Of a stretch of 64,000 nucleotides of DNA, positions 63,860 through 64,000 are shown one piece after another; within the stretch, counting starts at the first letter, position 1, and each line of letters begins with the position of its first letter. The DNA is taken from contig NZ_CP026118.1 of the NCBI RefSeq assembly GCF_004101865.1, positions 3,737,001-3,801,000 of the forward strand, written 5' to 3'. The notes below the pieces were generated by a model, which saw only the letters and a program-made list of their open reading frames with translations, was not told where the DNA came from and made no database searches. Both the position numbers and the translations under genes were made by a program. This DNA comes from Halobacillus litoralis. GTDB taxonomy: Bacteria; Bacillota; Bacilli; Bacillales; Halobacillaceae.

Positions 63860-64000
63860 ATGCCAAAACTAAATGTGAAGGTCTGGGTAGATGCAGATAG
63901 TTGTCCTGTGCAAAATGAAATCGTTGAAGTGTGTAACCTCTATGAAATACAACCTCAATTCATTGCGACAGTCAATCATTACAGTCCAGTAAAATCAAAT
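63860..64000 (+). CDS. YaiI/YqxD family protein, N-terminal part (partial)
   Basis: The first 47 codons of a DUF188 protein, cut by the window end. KVWVDADSCPVQNEIVEVC shows the family motif VDADxCPV, with the Asp residues expected for a PIN-like nuclease fold. ATG 63860 is the first ATG; the only strong SD (AGGAGG 63822-63827) is 32 nt away, with no in-frame start in between, and an in-frame GTG lies at 63875. The start is therefore uncertain. The gene should lead into dnaG and sigA, by analogy with B. subtilis. Confidence 0.8.
   Translation, partial: MPKLNVKVWVDADSCPVQNEIVEVCNLYEIQPQFIATVNHYSPVKSN

Overview
The window is an ordinary chromosomal stretch of an endospore-forming, naturally competence-equipped member of the Bacillaceae. 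Sporulation genes (sigK, sda, gpr, spoIIP, yqfC, yqfD, yqzM), the comER/comEA/comEB/comEC group, and gene order closely parallel to the mnmA to dnaG region of Bacillus subtilis support this. Missing and inserted genes relative to B. subtilis, plus a large Na+/H+ antiporter operon, suggest one of the moderately halophilic genera (Halobacillus, Virgibacillus or Pontibacillus type); that genus-level placement is inference.

Layout. 1-5.4 kb: tail of mnmA, a TPR protein, recD2, a TIM-barrel protein, a small zinc-ribbon protein and an AI-2E type permease. 5.35-11.7 kb: consensus promoter, alanine T-box, a diverged repeat element, alaS, yrzL, ruvX, yrzB, mltG and trmR. 11.8-15.1 kb: udk, greA, yrrS, mtnN, yrhC. 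15.1-21.7 kb on the minus strand: uninterrupted sigK, a Mrp antiporter operon A-C-D-E-F-G without mrpB, and the small checkpoint gene sda, which is too short for standard ORF cut-offs. 21.8-27.2 kb: DnaA-box cluster, then yqeG-yqeH-aroE-yqeI-nadD-yqeK-rsfS-yqeM. 27.2-33.7 kb: second copy of the repeat, comER (minus), comEA-EB-EC, yqzM (minus), a strongly structured RNA region, holA, rpsT (minus). 33.8-40.9 kb: gpr, spoIIP, yqxA, lepA, hemW, then CIRCE-controlled hrcA. 41-47.3 kb: grpE, dnaK, dnaJ, prmA, rsmE, deoC. 47.5-58.8 kb: rpsU, yqeY, nfeD, floA, a yqfB-position gene, yqfC, yqfD, phoH, pgpH, ybeY, dgkA, era, yqzL, recO. 58.8-64 kb: glycine T-box, glyQ, glyS, ccpN, ppsR and the start of a YaiI/YqxD gene that normally precedes dnaG and sigA.

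Functionally the window holds translation and tRNA charging (alaS, glyQS with matching T-boxes), ribosome assembly (yqeH, yqeI, rsfS, era, ybeY, lepA), chaperones under HrcA, cell-wall and membrane maintenance (mltG, dgkA, pgpH, floA/nfeD), Na+ homeostasis and sporulation. No tRNA, rRNA, CRISPR array, insertion sequence or prophage was seen.

Most worth a second look: a two-domain structured RNA ending in a terminator just upstream of holA; the Mrp operon lacking mrpB; an inverted repeat with mutually exclusive pairings around the mrpA promoter; a hairpin that buries the spoIIP ribosome binding site; sda with a DnaA-box cluster; and gene losses (trhP1/trhP2, mccAB, mtaB, cdd) at otherwise conserved loci.
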